Below, in pieces: positions 50,134 to 57,828 of a DNA stretch of 64,000 nucleotides. The position numbers and the translations under genes were made by a program. The stretch spans positions 124,001 through 188,000 of the forward strand of contig JAIEOQ010000006.1 in the NCBI GenBank assembly GCA_019750335.1, given 5' to 3'. This stretch comes from Candidatus Obscuribacterales bacterium. GTDB lineage: Bacteria; Cyanobacteriota; Vampirovibrionia; Obscuribacterales; Obscuribacteraceae. Each line of letters starts with the position of its first letter. Within the stretch, counting starts at the first letter, position 1. Under the pieces are notes generated by a model that had not been told where the DNA came from, ran no database searches, and worked only from the letters and a program-made list of their open reading frames with translations.

Positions 50134-51360
50134 TCAAATATTCTCGGAGAGTACGGCTAAAAACTGGTCTATTTCATCTGCGCTATTGTAGAGATGAAGG
50201 CTTGCTCTCATAAAATCGTCGCCTTCACCGCGCTTAGCCAAACAATGATCGTTTGCTCGAATGAAGATATTTTCGCTGTCGAGTAAAAAGCTTAGATCCG
50301 ACGAGCTTACTTGTTCGAAACGAAAAGCGATGATGCCGTTGCCACCGGGGCAACCGCAAACTCCAGGACCGGGAGCGAACTCCAAGCCAGGAAGATCTTT
50401 TAAACCGGCATAAAGTTTTTTGGTCAACTCTGATACATGGGCTTCTACTTTGTCCATGCCTAAAGCAGACAAAAACTCGACTGCCGGCTTTAAGCTGATA
50501 ATAGCTGGAATATTTGGTGTACCGGCTTCGAAAGTAGCTCTTAGTGTGTTCGTCAGATTAACGCCGCCGCCGGTGCGAATTGTTTGTAGCTCGTTTTGGC
50601 GGGAAGGCTTAACCCAAAGCACGCCAACACCGTTGGCCGCAAACATTTTATGTCCGGAGAAAGAAACAAAATCTACATCGAGTTGGCTAATATCGAAAGG
50701 GATATGTCCCATGCTTTGGCTGGCGTCAAGAGAGATTGCTACGTTTGGTCCGACAATTTGGCGAATTTCCGGTACTTCCATATCCAGTCCGAAAACATGA
50801 TGAATATGCGACATGGCGATTAAGCGTGTACGATCCGAAACTGCTTCTTTGATGGTTTTTAAGTCGTAATCACCAACTTCGTGAATAGCAAACTCTTTGA
50901 TTGTCACGTTTATGCCGCGATCTTTTAGAATAGCGGCGACGTTATACCAGGGTAGAACAGCCGATTTGTGATCTTGGGGGCAAAGCAGGATTTCATCGCC
51001 TTCTTGCAGATTTTTCAATCCCCAGCTTAAGGCTAAAAGATTGAGACTATCTGTTGCGCCGCTTGTAAAAACAAGATCTTCACTAGCTGCATTCAGGAAT
51101 GCAGCTATACTTTTGCGGCTTTCTTCAATAGCATTGGCCGCTTGAGTAGACCAGCGATATGAAGCCCGTCCAGCGTTAGCGCATGAACTTGTATAAAAAC
51201 GGTTCATCGCTTCGATCACGCTTTGGGGCTTTTGGGTAGTAGCCGCATTATCGAAAAAGATCAAATCCGGTTCCTGACTGAAAACAGGAAATAGCTCGCG
51301 AACGAACTCTGTGTTCAGCCCGATGCCTGACGCTTTTTCAATAGTACAAACTGGGGTCAT
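50134..51360 (-). CDS. Class V PLP enzyme, SufS/cysteine-desulfurase-like
   Basis: The 408-residue protein belongs to the aminotransferase class V family closest to SufS/CsdA. 'FFDNAATTQKPQSVIEAM' is near the N-terminus, the PLP lysine is in 'VSFSGHKMFAANGVGVLW' (about residue 230), and a Cys-containing loop 'IRANDHCLAKRG' (about 365) corresponds to the sulfur-accepting RxGxHC loop of SufS. The loop departs from consensus, so it may be a desulfurase or a related lyase/epimerase. No suf genes are adjacent. Lying next to a rhodanese fusion, it suggests sulfur transfer into the product. It starts one base after the cysteine-synthase-like gene ends. Confidence 0.87.
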   Translation of the reverse strand: MTPVCTIEKASGIGLNTEFVRELFPVFSQEPDLIFFDNAATTQKPQSVIEAMNRFYTSSCANAGRASYRWSTQAANAIEESRKSIAAFLNAASEDLVFTSGATDSLNLLALSWGLKNLQEGDEILLCPQDHKSAVLPWYNVAAILKDRGINVTIKEFAIHEVGDYDLKTIKEAVSDRTRLIAMSHIHHVFGLDMEVPEIRQIVGPNVAISLDASQSMGHIPFDISQLDVDFVSFSGHKMFAANGVGVLWVKPSRQNELQTIRTGGGVNLTNTLRATFEAGTPNIPAIISLKPAVEFLSALGMDKVEAHVSELTKKLYAGLKDLPGLEFAPGPGVCGCPGGNGIIAFRFEQVSSSDLSFLLDSENIFIRANDHCLAKRGEGDDFMRASLHLYNSADEIDQFLAVLSENI

Positions 51361-51361
51361 T

Positions 51362-52717
51362 CTAAGCTCCGCTACCGGTCAAAACTTTAGAACGGCGTGT
51401 GATTGCCGAGCGTTCGGTGTTTTTGTTAGCGTCACGCCAAGCGACGAAGCCGCCTTTAAGGCTGGCGCATTCAACGCCTTGTTTAGCAAAATAAGCGGCA
51501 TAACGTTTCGATTGATCGCCTGTCGGACAAACGAAAAGAACTTTATGCCCGTTAGCGAAAGGCACACCCATATCTGAAATGTCTTCCAAATTGTCGGCCG
51601 GTATATTGATTGAACCGGGGATGCGTGAAGCTTTGAAAGCTAAGCTGCCGCGCATATCGACAATGAATGGACGCGGATTTTGCGTCAACCAAGTTTCGGC
51701 TTGTTCCAAAGTGACTTCTGGTGCTGTTTCCAGATCTTGAGCCGGAACTGCTTTTACCGAGTCTTGTTTGACCGAAAGACCGAAAATTTCCGGACGACAT
51801 TTTTGTAAGTAAGAGAGATACCATTCGACACGATCGCAAACGATGAAAACAGCGTTTTGTTTGCTGGTTAAAGTGCTGTCTATTTTTTGCAGATATTTCA
51901 GTGCGGCGGCCAAGCTGCCACCGCCTGTCGGTCCGGCTAATATGCCACATTTGCGAATGAGAGTGAGCATAGCGTCCATTGATTCGTCGATATTAACTTC
52001 GACGATATCGTCATAAAAATCTTTGCGGAAAAGACCGACTTCATACATCTCATCCACGTTTCTGATGCCGGGCAAAAGATGTCCTTTGGAAGCGATTACA
52101 CCGACATTTTTCATCTGCGGATTTTTTTCTTTCAAAATAGAGCCGGCGCCCCGAGTCGATCCGGTGGTGCCTAAGCCGCCGATGAAAAAATCCACCCGAT
52201 TCAAATCTTCGGCGATTTCGCGACCGGTTGATTCATAGTGAGCTTTGATATTTTTTTCGTTGGTGTATTGCGAAGTATGGAAATACTTGCCTGGAGAAGC
52301 GCTCATTATTTGTTCGATGAAAGTAACCGGATCGTTAGGGTCCGTTGGATCCGGACATTCGGATAAGCCTGGCAGTTCGTCAACTTCGGCGCCAAGCAGT
52401 TGCAAAATTTGTTTTACTTCGCGCACTTTAATTCGGTTAGTGACAATTTTGAAAGGCACGTTGTAAATCGAGCAGATCAGCTGCATCGCTTTAGCCATGT
52501 TGCCGCTGGAAGATTCAATTACTGTTTTGCCTTCTTTGGCCACTTGCTCGATATCGTCTTTGAGCACTTGCCAGGCGCTTTTATCTTTAACCGAGCCGAA
52601 AGGATTAAGCAGCTCGAGCTTGGCATATAAATTGATGTTTTTCAGTCCATGAATCTCGGGACTGATTTCAAACAAAGGTGTATTGCCGATTAATTCGCTA
52701 ACGTGGCGGACGAGCAT
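51362..52717 (-). CDS. Cysteine synthase-like (SbnA/CysK family) protein fused to a rhodanese domain
   Basis: Residues 1-320 are a fold-type II PLP enzyme. The PLP lysine is in 'NPFGSVKDKSAW' (about residue 44), followed by 'ESSSGNMAKAM' and the phosphate loop 'GGLGTTGSTRG'. Residues 340-440 are a rhodanese domain with the catalytic loop 'FVCPTGDQSKRYA' and 'LKGGFVAWRD'. CysK-type enzymes make cysteine; the relative SbnA joins O-phosphoserine and glutamate to give the diaminopropionate precursor of staphyloferrin B. The rhodanese would carry persulfide sulfur, so cysteine or a thiol may be made in situ. The 451-residue fusion is unusual. Spacing to neighbours is 1 and 17 bases. Confidence 0.88.
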   Translation of the reverse strand: MLVRHVSELIGNTPLFEISPEIHGLKNINLYAKLELLNPFGSVKDKSAWQVLKDDIEQVAKEGKTVIESSSGNMAKAMQLICSIYNVPFKIVTNRIKVREVKQILQLLGAEVDELPGLSECPDPTDPNDPVTFIEQIMSASPGKYFHTSQYTNEKNIKAHYESTGREIAEDLNRVDFFIGGLGTTGSTRGAGSILKEKNPQMKNVGVIASKGHLLPGIRNVDEMYEVGLFRKDFYDDIVEVNIDESMDAMLTLIRKCGILAGPTGGGSLAAALKYLQKIDSTLTSKQNAVFIVCDRVEWYLSYLQKCRPEIFGLSVKQDSVKAVPAQDLETAPEVTLEQAETWLTQNPRPFIVDMRGSLAFKASRIPGSINIPADNLEDISDMGVPFANGHKVLFVCPTGDQSKRYAAYFAKQGVECASLKGGFVAWRDANKNTERSAITRRSKVLTGSGA

Positions 52718-52734
52718 TTTGAATCTCCTTTTGC

Positions 52735-54246
52735 TTATGTGGTGGCGTCCCAGAACGGAACATACTGATCGTCAAGGGACCAGTTGTACTTTCCGTCTCT
52801 TTCGCAAATGGACACCTTGCGCCCGATTGGCTGCATGATTGAATTGGTGGCTGAAAAATCCATGAAGTAGCCGGCGGTATTGATAAAAGCAACTAAATCG
52901 CCGGGCTGGGGCATTTGTGGCAAATAAGTGAGATGGCGATAAATTAAATCGCTTTCCAAGCAGAGGTTGCCGGCAAAATATACGGGCACGGAGCCGGGCT
53001 TAGCCTCTTTATCTTCTTCGTGATAAATCACTACCGGGTCGACAAAAATTTCTTGATCGAGGAAAGAGATGTCTTGGCGCTTCATATTCAAGCAAACGAT
53101 TGTTTCGCCGCGGCTTGATGTGCGCAAAGAGTTGACTCGGGCAACAGTAATGCCGGTTTGATCGACTAGAGACCTTCCGGGCTCGATCCAAAGCTCGATC
53201 ATATTGTCGCGCAAGATTGAACCGGCGGTCATATCGCCTAAATTAGGGAAACGGTGCGAAAGCAGTTCGGCTAAGAATTTAGGACCGGTTTGCTCGTCAT
53301 AATAGTTGTAGCTGTTGAAGTTGCCTCTTAACTTGCCCTTGTCGGTATGTAAGCCGAAAGAGTTGCCTTGCCAGGTCATCGGTGGGCGAGTACCGAGAAC
53401 GGCTTCTTTGAGAGCGCTTGTATAAGCGTTCCAATCATCCTCGGAAGCAAGATAATTTACTTTGTAGCCGCCGCCGATATTGAGCACGCGGGGATCGAAA
53501 TCTTGGGCCAGTGCGTCTTCAAAAATTTGGATACAATTTTCGATGGCTACTGCTCTTTCTACAACACTGACAGTATCAAGATGGAAAGCGAAGCCGTGCA
53601 AGATTACATCTTCGCGCCATTCATCTAAAATGGCGAATGCTTGCGGCAAATCTTTAAGCGGAATACCGAAGCGACTGCCTTTGTTCAGGAACTTGCTGTG
53701 ATCAGCTTCAAAACCGGAAAGACGTAAAAGCACTTTTGTCGGCTTAGCAGCGTGAAGCAGCTTGCGTAAAGCAATTACTTGCTTCAACTCGGCGATACTG
53801 TCCAAGTTGATTGTCACGCCTTGCTGTACGCAAAGTCCAAGAAATTCCGGATTTTTCGGTCCGGTCGCTTCCAGGCGACTGCCGTCGAAGCCCGAACCCA
53901 ACGCATGACGCAATTCATTAGCCGATGAAATATCCAAACCTGCATTCTCTACCGATAAGCGGCGAATGATTGATTCGCTTTGGTTGCACTTATGGGCGAA
54001 AAAAACCTTCCCTTGAATGCCGAATTGAGCGAATGCCGAACGGAAAGCTTCGACATTCTCGTGAACAAGTTCAGGAAAAAGAAAATTGAGCGGACTGCCA
54101 AGCGCTTTGGTCAGCTCGAATAACTGCGCTTTTTCTTTCAAATAGCCGGCAATTACCGGATGAACTTTTGGCGTTAAAGTCAAAGGCGCTTCGGAAGATG
54201 TGCTTGCTTTGACTGTTTCTTTTTCAGGACTCAATGAGGAAGGCAT
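52735..54246 (-). CDS. Fold-type III PLP decarboxylase (LysA/SbnH-like)
   Basis: The 503-residue protein is of the diaminopimelate/ornithine decarboxylase group. The PLP lysine is in 'KVFFAHKCNQSESI' (about residue 83), 'HGFAFHLDTVS' and 'NIGGGYKVNYL' bind the cofactor phosphate, 'EPGRSLVDQTG' follows, and 'AGNLCLESDLI' carries the catalytic Cys region in an altered form. The expected 'GAY' near the C-terminus is 'TAGYFMDF'. The altered motifs and a 40-residue N-terminal extension argue for a specialised substrate rather than lysine synthesis. SbnH in staphyloferrin B synthesis is a decarboxylase of this fold. It sits 17 bases from genes on both sides. Confidence 0.86.
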   Translation of the reverse strand: MPSSLSPEKETVKASTSSEAPLTLTPKVHPVIAGYLKEKAQLFELTKALGSPLNFLFPELVHENVEAFRSAFAQFGIQGKVFFAHKCNQSESIIRRLSVENAGLDISSANELRHALGSGFDGSRLEATGPKNPEFLGLCVQQGVTINLDSIAELKQVIALRKLLHAAKPTKVLLRLSGFEADHSKFLNKGSRFGIPLKDLPQAFAILDEWREDVILHGFAFHLDTVSVVERAVAIENCIQIFEDALAQDFDPRVLNIGGGYKVNYLASEDDWNAYTSALKEAVLGTRPPMTWQGNSFGLHTDKGKLRGNFNSYNYYDEQTGPKFLAELLSHRFPNLGDMTAGSILRDNMIELWIEPGRSLVDQTGITVARVNSLRTSSRGETIVCLNMKRQDISFLDQEIFVDPVVIYHEEDKEAKPGSVPVYFAGNLCLESDLIYRHLTYLPQMPQPGDLVAFINTAGYFMDFSATNSIMQPIGRKVSICERDGKYNWSLDDQYVPFWDATT

Positions 54247-54263
54247 TTTTTCACCTAGTTGTA

Positions 54264-55250
54264 TTAAACGCTTACTGTTTCTTTCTTGGCGTTCAAGCCG
54301 GCAATCGCTCTTTCGTAGCTGAAGTCTTGATCTAAGCCTTGATCAAGTTTGATGCCGCCGAAGTAGTCGTCAAGCCAGTCTCGGCAAACTTTGGTATGAG
54401 TCAAGCGTAGGCGATCAAGATATTCTTGCCAGTCGCGTTTTTTGCTTTGCCAAGTTGTGAACACTTTTTCAAAGACTTGTTGTTGTTCGGCCATGAAGTC
54501 GTTCAAAGCTTCTTTTTTGCCTTGTTCGAACCGTTTCAAATGTTTTGATTGCGGTACTAAGCCAAGCAAACGATCTTCAGCTACATGTTTGCGTAGAAAA
54601 GCTTCGTCACCAGGTCCGTCCACTTTATTGGCAATTACATAAGTACGATCTGCTAAGTGCGGAGCAACGCTGATAAAGTCGAGATAAACTTGCAAAGACT
54701 TTTTAGTCGGCTCAACGACAAAAACGTTCATGTCATAAGCGAAAGAGAGAGAAGTGGCTACGTTGTCAGTGCCGGCTGTAGTGTCGGCTACGACTAAATC
54801 GTTTGGTCCGTCGAGTAAATGATGGAAGAAAGATTGCAAGCCGGTTAGTTTGACGTGGTAGCAAGCACCACCGACGTCTGATTCTTTATATGTACCGACT
54901 GTAAGCAAAGAGATATTGCCGCTTCTTTGCGCATACTGTTCAATCAGTTTATCGTCCGGAGCGACAGTAACGAAGCGCGATTTCATGGAAGGCGGTGTAG
55001 TGCCGACCATCGGTTTATCGTCGAGATCCAAACGATCGCCTTTGAGATATTCGATGATGTCATTTTTTACTTCGCCAAGCTCGGCTTCGGGACCTTGAAA
55101 GTCGGTCAAATGCAGAGCGCCTTTCAGGTGGGCATTAACATCGGCGTCGATAGCCAAAACGAAAGGATGGCGACCGGCCAAATAGCGAACAAATCCGGCT
55201 GACGTTGTTGTCTTGCCGGCTCCGCCTTTGCCTAAAAATGCGATTCTCAC
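54264..55250 (-). CDS. CooC-like (MinD/SIMIBI) ATPase, copy 3 of 3
   Basis: The third paralogue (328 residues) has 'FLGKGGAGKTT' at 5-15, 'IDADVNAH' at 34-41, C-Y-H at Cys130-His132, 'DTTAGTDNVATS' and 'IANKVDGPGD'. It retains the C-terminal extension ('KRDWQEYLDRLRLTH', then 'CRDWLDDYFGG'). By eye it is closer to copy 2 than to copy 1. It lies between the unknown DGNHRL protein gene (12 bases upstream) and the PLP decarboxylase gene (17 bases downstream). Three retained copies with intact Walker motifs suggest distinct partners rather than redundancy. Confidence 0.85.
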   Translation of the reverse strand: MRIAFLGKGGAGKTTTSAGFVRYLAGRHPFVLAIDADVNAHLKGALHLTDFQGPEAELGEVKNDIIEYLKGDRLDLDDKPMVGTTPPSMKSRFVTVAPDDKLIEQYAQRSGNISLLTVGTYKESDVGGACYHVKLTGLQSFFHHLLDGPNDLVVADTTAGTDNVATSLSFAYDMNVFVVEPTKKSLQVYLDFISVAPHLADRTYVIANKVDGPGDEAFLRKHVAEDRLLGLVPQSKHLKRFEQGKKEALNDFMAEQQQVFEKVFTTWQSKKRDWQEYLDRLRLTHTKVCRDWLDDYFGGIKLDQGLDQDFSYERAIAGLNAKKETVSV

Positions 55251-55262
55251 CTTTTATCTCCT

Positions 55263-56729
55263 TCAAGTTCTAGTGCTGTTTATTTGTTCGGATATTTTGT
55301 GCGTATTGGTTGCGGAAGTGAGTACGGAAAACCAGGGTAATAATGCTGAGTCGGTAAAGTGATAAGAGGCTCTTGGCGGCAGAACCAAAGAGCGCTTGGC
55401 GCTCATGGCCTGATAAATGGACGGTGCGACGCGCACAGTGGCCCGTCCGTCGTCATACAAATCTTTGATTACTGTTGATGATGAATATTCGGGAAGCAGC
55501 ACTACCGGTACTTCAAAAATGAAGCCATGACGTTCGGTAAGACGGCGCACTTGATTGTTCAAGCGTGAACGACTTTCGGGATTGCTCAAGAAAAAGGCTA
55601 AATGACCGAGTACTTCGTGTGTGGAGATTGGACCCAATTCATCGGCAAACTCATCGATAAAACGAGTTACTTTTTGTTGGAAATGTTCGTCTTCCAAAGA
55701 CCATTGACAGTCGCTGGTAAATTTAAGCAAATTCCAAATCCAGCAGGACGTAAGACGATGATTGCCGTCTGAAACCGAACCAAATTCGTTGACAACTATT
55801 GGAGCAAAGCGTTTGCTTGTTAAGTTGATTACTTCATCGAGCAAGCGTTCGCGCACACAAAATTCAGTTGCTTTGATGCTGCCCAGCGGTCTGAGGGCGG
55901 CTTCGACCCAGTTGCTGGAAAAAACGCCGGTGGCGAATATGGCTGAATCTTGATGATATGTAGCGTAACTGGTTAAAGCTTCAAGCTCAAAAAGCACCGG
56001 CAATAAATTGTCGTTGTTTATTCGCTCTTTGTAAGAATTGAAAATTCTTTGCGCTGCTGCCAGCGCTTCAATGTCGTAGTTAGTCTCTTTCTCGCTTCTG
56101 TCCCAAGCTTGACGAATTGTGGAAAGCACTTGGGCAAAAGCATTCTCATTTAAAAGCTGCTGGCAGGCCGCTTTTAAATCCAGTAAGTGTTGGTCGATGT
56201 TTAAGTGGTTCGGCTTATCTAAGCTCTCTTGACCGATTGTTTTCATATCGACAAAAAAGAGCTCGGGTTGCTTAATCTGCGGCCAAGGCCAAAATTGGTA
56301 ACTAGGAGCAGCTGTGCAAGGCGGATTGAGAGTGCCGGCAGTTGCTTTGAAACGATTGAGATTGAGAAACTGCTCGAACATCAAAGAACCACGATAAACT
56401 TCGTGGCAATTACTGCCTCCCGGTCCGGGAATTGTATGACCGGGGAAAAAGGAAACGCTTTTTTCTTTGGCGCTGAAATCTTGATTCAAGGCTGATTCAA
56501 TGCGGATTTTGTAATAAATGTGCCATTTTTGTGTGCGTGAAAGATCACTTGTCGCATTTTCCGAAAAGCCGATTGCTCGTGCCCAGTTGGATTGAACTGG
56601 GTTACGTCTGGCCTGAGAGCCGACGACGCGAACTTTCTTTTGTTGTTCGTAAGAATCGATTGAAGGCGTGATGAAAGACCAGCAGCAGCCGGAAGTAAGA
56701 GCATGATTTTGTTCGTTGGCAGTTTTCAT
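55263..56729 (-). CDS. Unknown protein with a ParB/Srx-like DGNHRL motif
   Basis: The 488-residue protein has no family I can name. At about residues 310-326 a strand-loop 'APIVVNEFGSVSDGNHRL' resembles the phosphate-binding DGxHR motif of the ParB/sulfiredoxin fold. This fold includes SbnI, a free-serine kinase that supplies O-phosphoserine in staphyloferrin B synthesis. 'HEVLGHLAFFLSNPESRSRL' (370-390) recalls an HExxH-like zinc helix only loosely. 'SFFPGHTIPGPGGSNCHEVYRG' (93-113, in part) is another distinctive block. The N-terminal 90 residues are basic. It is the second gene of the operon, 20 bases after the hydroxylase gene, with a poor ribosome binding site. Confidence 0.7.
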   Translation of the reverse strand: MKTANEQNHALTSGCCWSFITPSIDSYEQQKKVRVVGSQARRNPVQSNWARAIGFSENATSDLSRTQKWHIYYKIRIESALNQDFSAKEKSVSFFPGHTIPGPGGSNCHEVYRGSLMFEQFLNLNRFKATAGTLNPPCTAAPSYQFWPWPQIKQPELFFVDMKTIGQESLDKPNHLNIDQHLLDLKAACQQLLNENAFAQVLSTIRQAWDRSEKETNYDIEALAAAQRIFNSYKERINNDNLLPVLFELEALTSYATYHQDSAIFATGVFSSNWVEAALRPLGSIKATEFCVRERLLDEVINLTSKRFAPIVVNEFGSVSDGNHRLTSCWIWNLLKFTSDCQWSLEDEHFQQKVTRFIDEFADELGPISTHEVLGHLAFFLSNPESRSRLNNQVRRLTERHGFIFEVPVVLLPEYSSSTVIKDLYDDGRATVRVAPSIYQAMSAKRSLVLPPRASYHFTDSALLPWFSVLTSATNTHKISEQINSTRT

Positions 56730-56749
56730 CTGTTTGCTCTAGCCTTATT

Positions 56750-57598
56750 TCATCCAGCGGTTACCATTTCGCTTTCGTTTTTGCGATCCATATAAACTTC
56801 TTTCAAGCGCTCTTGCCAATATTCAATGCGAGAAGAATAAGCTTGATTTGCTTGGAATAGTTCAAAGAGTAGGTCGTAACTTGTTGTCGTGCCCAGATTG
56901 AATTGGCAGAAGCTGCGCAGCAAAATTTCTTCGGCAACTTTCAAGCGGCCGGCATCAAGCTCTTGTTGTGCTTGAGCAAGCAGGCTGTTTTTGCTTGTTT
57001 TGTCGAGAAGCGGAAGCGCGAACTGGCAGTCTTCATCCAGATCTTCGCCGTCTACTAGATTGCGCAAAGCTTGATTGTCATAACAGTCAAGCATCAAATG
57101 TATGCGTACTTCGCTGCCGAAATTGCATGCACTGTGCACTGTGGCTTTAGGGTCCAGCTTCCAAAGATAGCCGCGTTTGAAATGAATGTTTTTGCCAGGA
57201 GTAGTAATGAAAGCTTGATCATTAGTGATTAGAGGCAGATGGAGACGTAAGCGTAAACGATCTTCCAAATAAACAAAATCACGATGTTCGTGCAAGAAAG
57301 TGCCCGGGTCCAAACGCAACAAGCGTGAGCCCATTATTTGCAAGCCGCTTGCTTGAAAAAAGTCTTGAAACTTAGTCAGTTCTTTTAAAAGTGGTGTTGC
57401 TGCCGGATTCTCGCAATCGCGATAGTCGAAATTGTTTTGTTGCCCGGTAGGATTCAATAAGGTGGCAACTTTCAGTCCATCCGAGGCGTACTCCGGATAG
57501 GGCTCGCTCCAATCAATAGCAGCTGTTTTTAGCTGGGAGACCAGAGAATCGAGAGTGGTGCTGCCGATAGTTTTTAGTTGTGATATGTAAGCGAGCAT
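56750..57598 (-). CDS. Aspartyl/asparaginyl beta-hydroxylase-like Fe(II)/2-oxoglutarate enzyme
   Basis: The 282-residue protein matches the Asp_Arg_Hydrox family (PF05118 type). The iron-binding H-x-D is 'LHEHRDFVY' (His105, Asp107), the distal His is in 'ATVHSACNFG' (His155), and the 2-oxoglutarate-binding Arg is in 'SEVRIHLMLDCY' (Arg165). The C-terminal 80 residues are helical. Relatives hydroxylate the beta-carbon of Asp or Asn, including free or carrier-bound amino acids in siderophore pathways. I chose the ATG at 57598 with GGAG at good spacing; an in-frame ATG 84 bases upstream would place the promoter region inside the gene. It is the first gene of the 12-gene operon. Confidence 0.82.
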   Translation of the reverse strand: MLAYISQLKTIGSTTLDSLVSQLKTAAIDWSEPYPEYASDGLKVATLLNPTGQQNNFDYRDCENPAATPLLKELTKFQDFFQASGLQIMGSRLLRLDPGTFLHEHRDFVYLEDRLRLRLHLPLITNDQAFITTPGKNIHFKRGYLWKLDPKATVHSACNFGSEVRIHLMLDCYDNQALRNLVDGEDLDEDCQFALPLLDKTSKNSLLAQAQQELDAGRLKVAEEILLRSFCQFNLGTTTSYDLLFELFQANQAYSSRIEYWQERLKEVYMDRKNESEMVTAG

Positions 57599-57637
57599 AT
57601 ACACTCCGACGTTTTTTGTAGCATCAAGAATATAATT

Positions 57638-57656
57638 GAAAACGATTTCCGTTTTC
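57638..57656. promoter_or_regulatory. 19-bp palindrome (7-5-7), candidate operator of the biosynthetic operon
   Basis: GAAAACG (57638-57644), a 5-base spacer ATTTC, and CGTTTTC (57650-57656) form a perfect inverted repeat of the size of a Fur/Zur-type box. It lies 40 bases upstream of the hydroxylase start and about 170 bases upstream of the divergent MFS gene. A -10-like TATATT (minus strand, 57628-57633) sits just downstream of it, so a bound protein would cover the -35 region. Confidence 0.5.
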
Positions 57657-57828
57657 GCGGGTGTGAATTCCTTGTAATGCAAACAAGGGGTTGCGAAGAG
57701 TAATTTAGCGGATCGCCATCCCTGTTGATACTAATTCTCAGTAAGCTAATGTCAGCAGGACAATAAAAAGCGCGAGAAAAAAGCCCAAAAAAGCTCAGTA
57801 GTAGCCACAAAGAAGCTAGTTGATAAGT

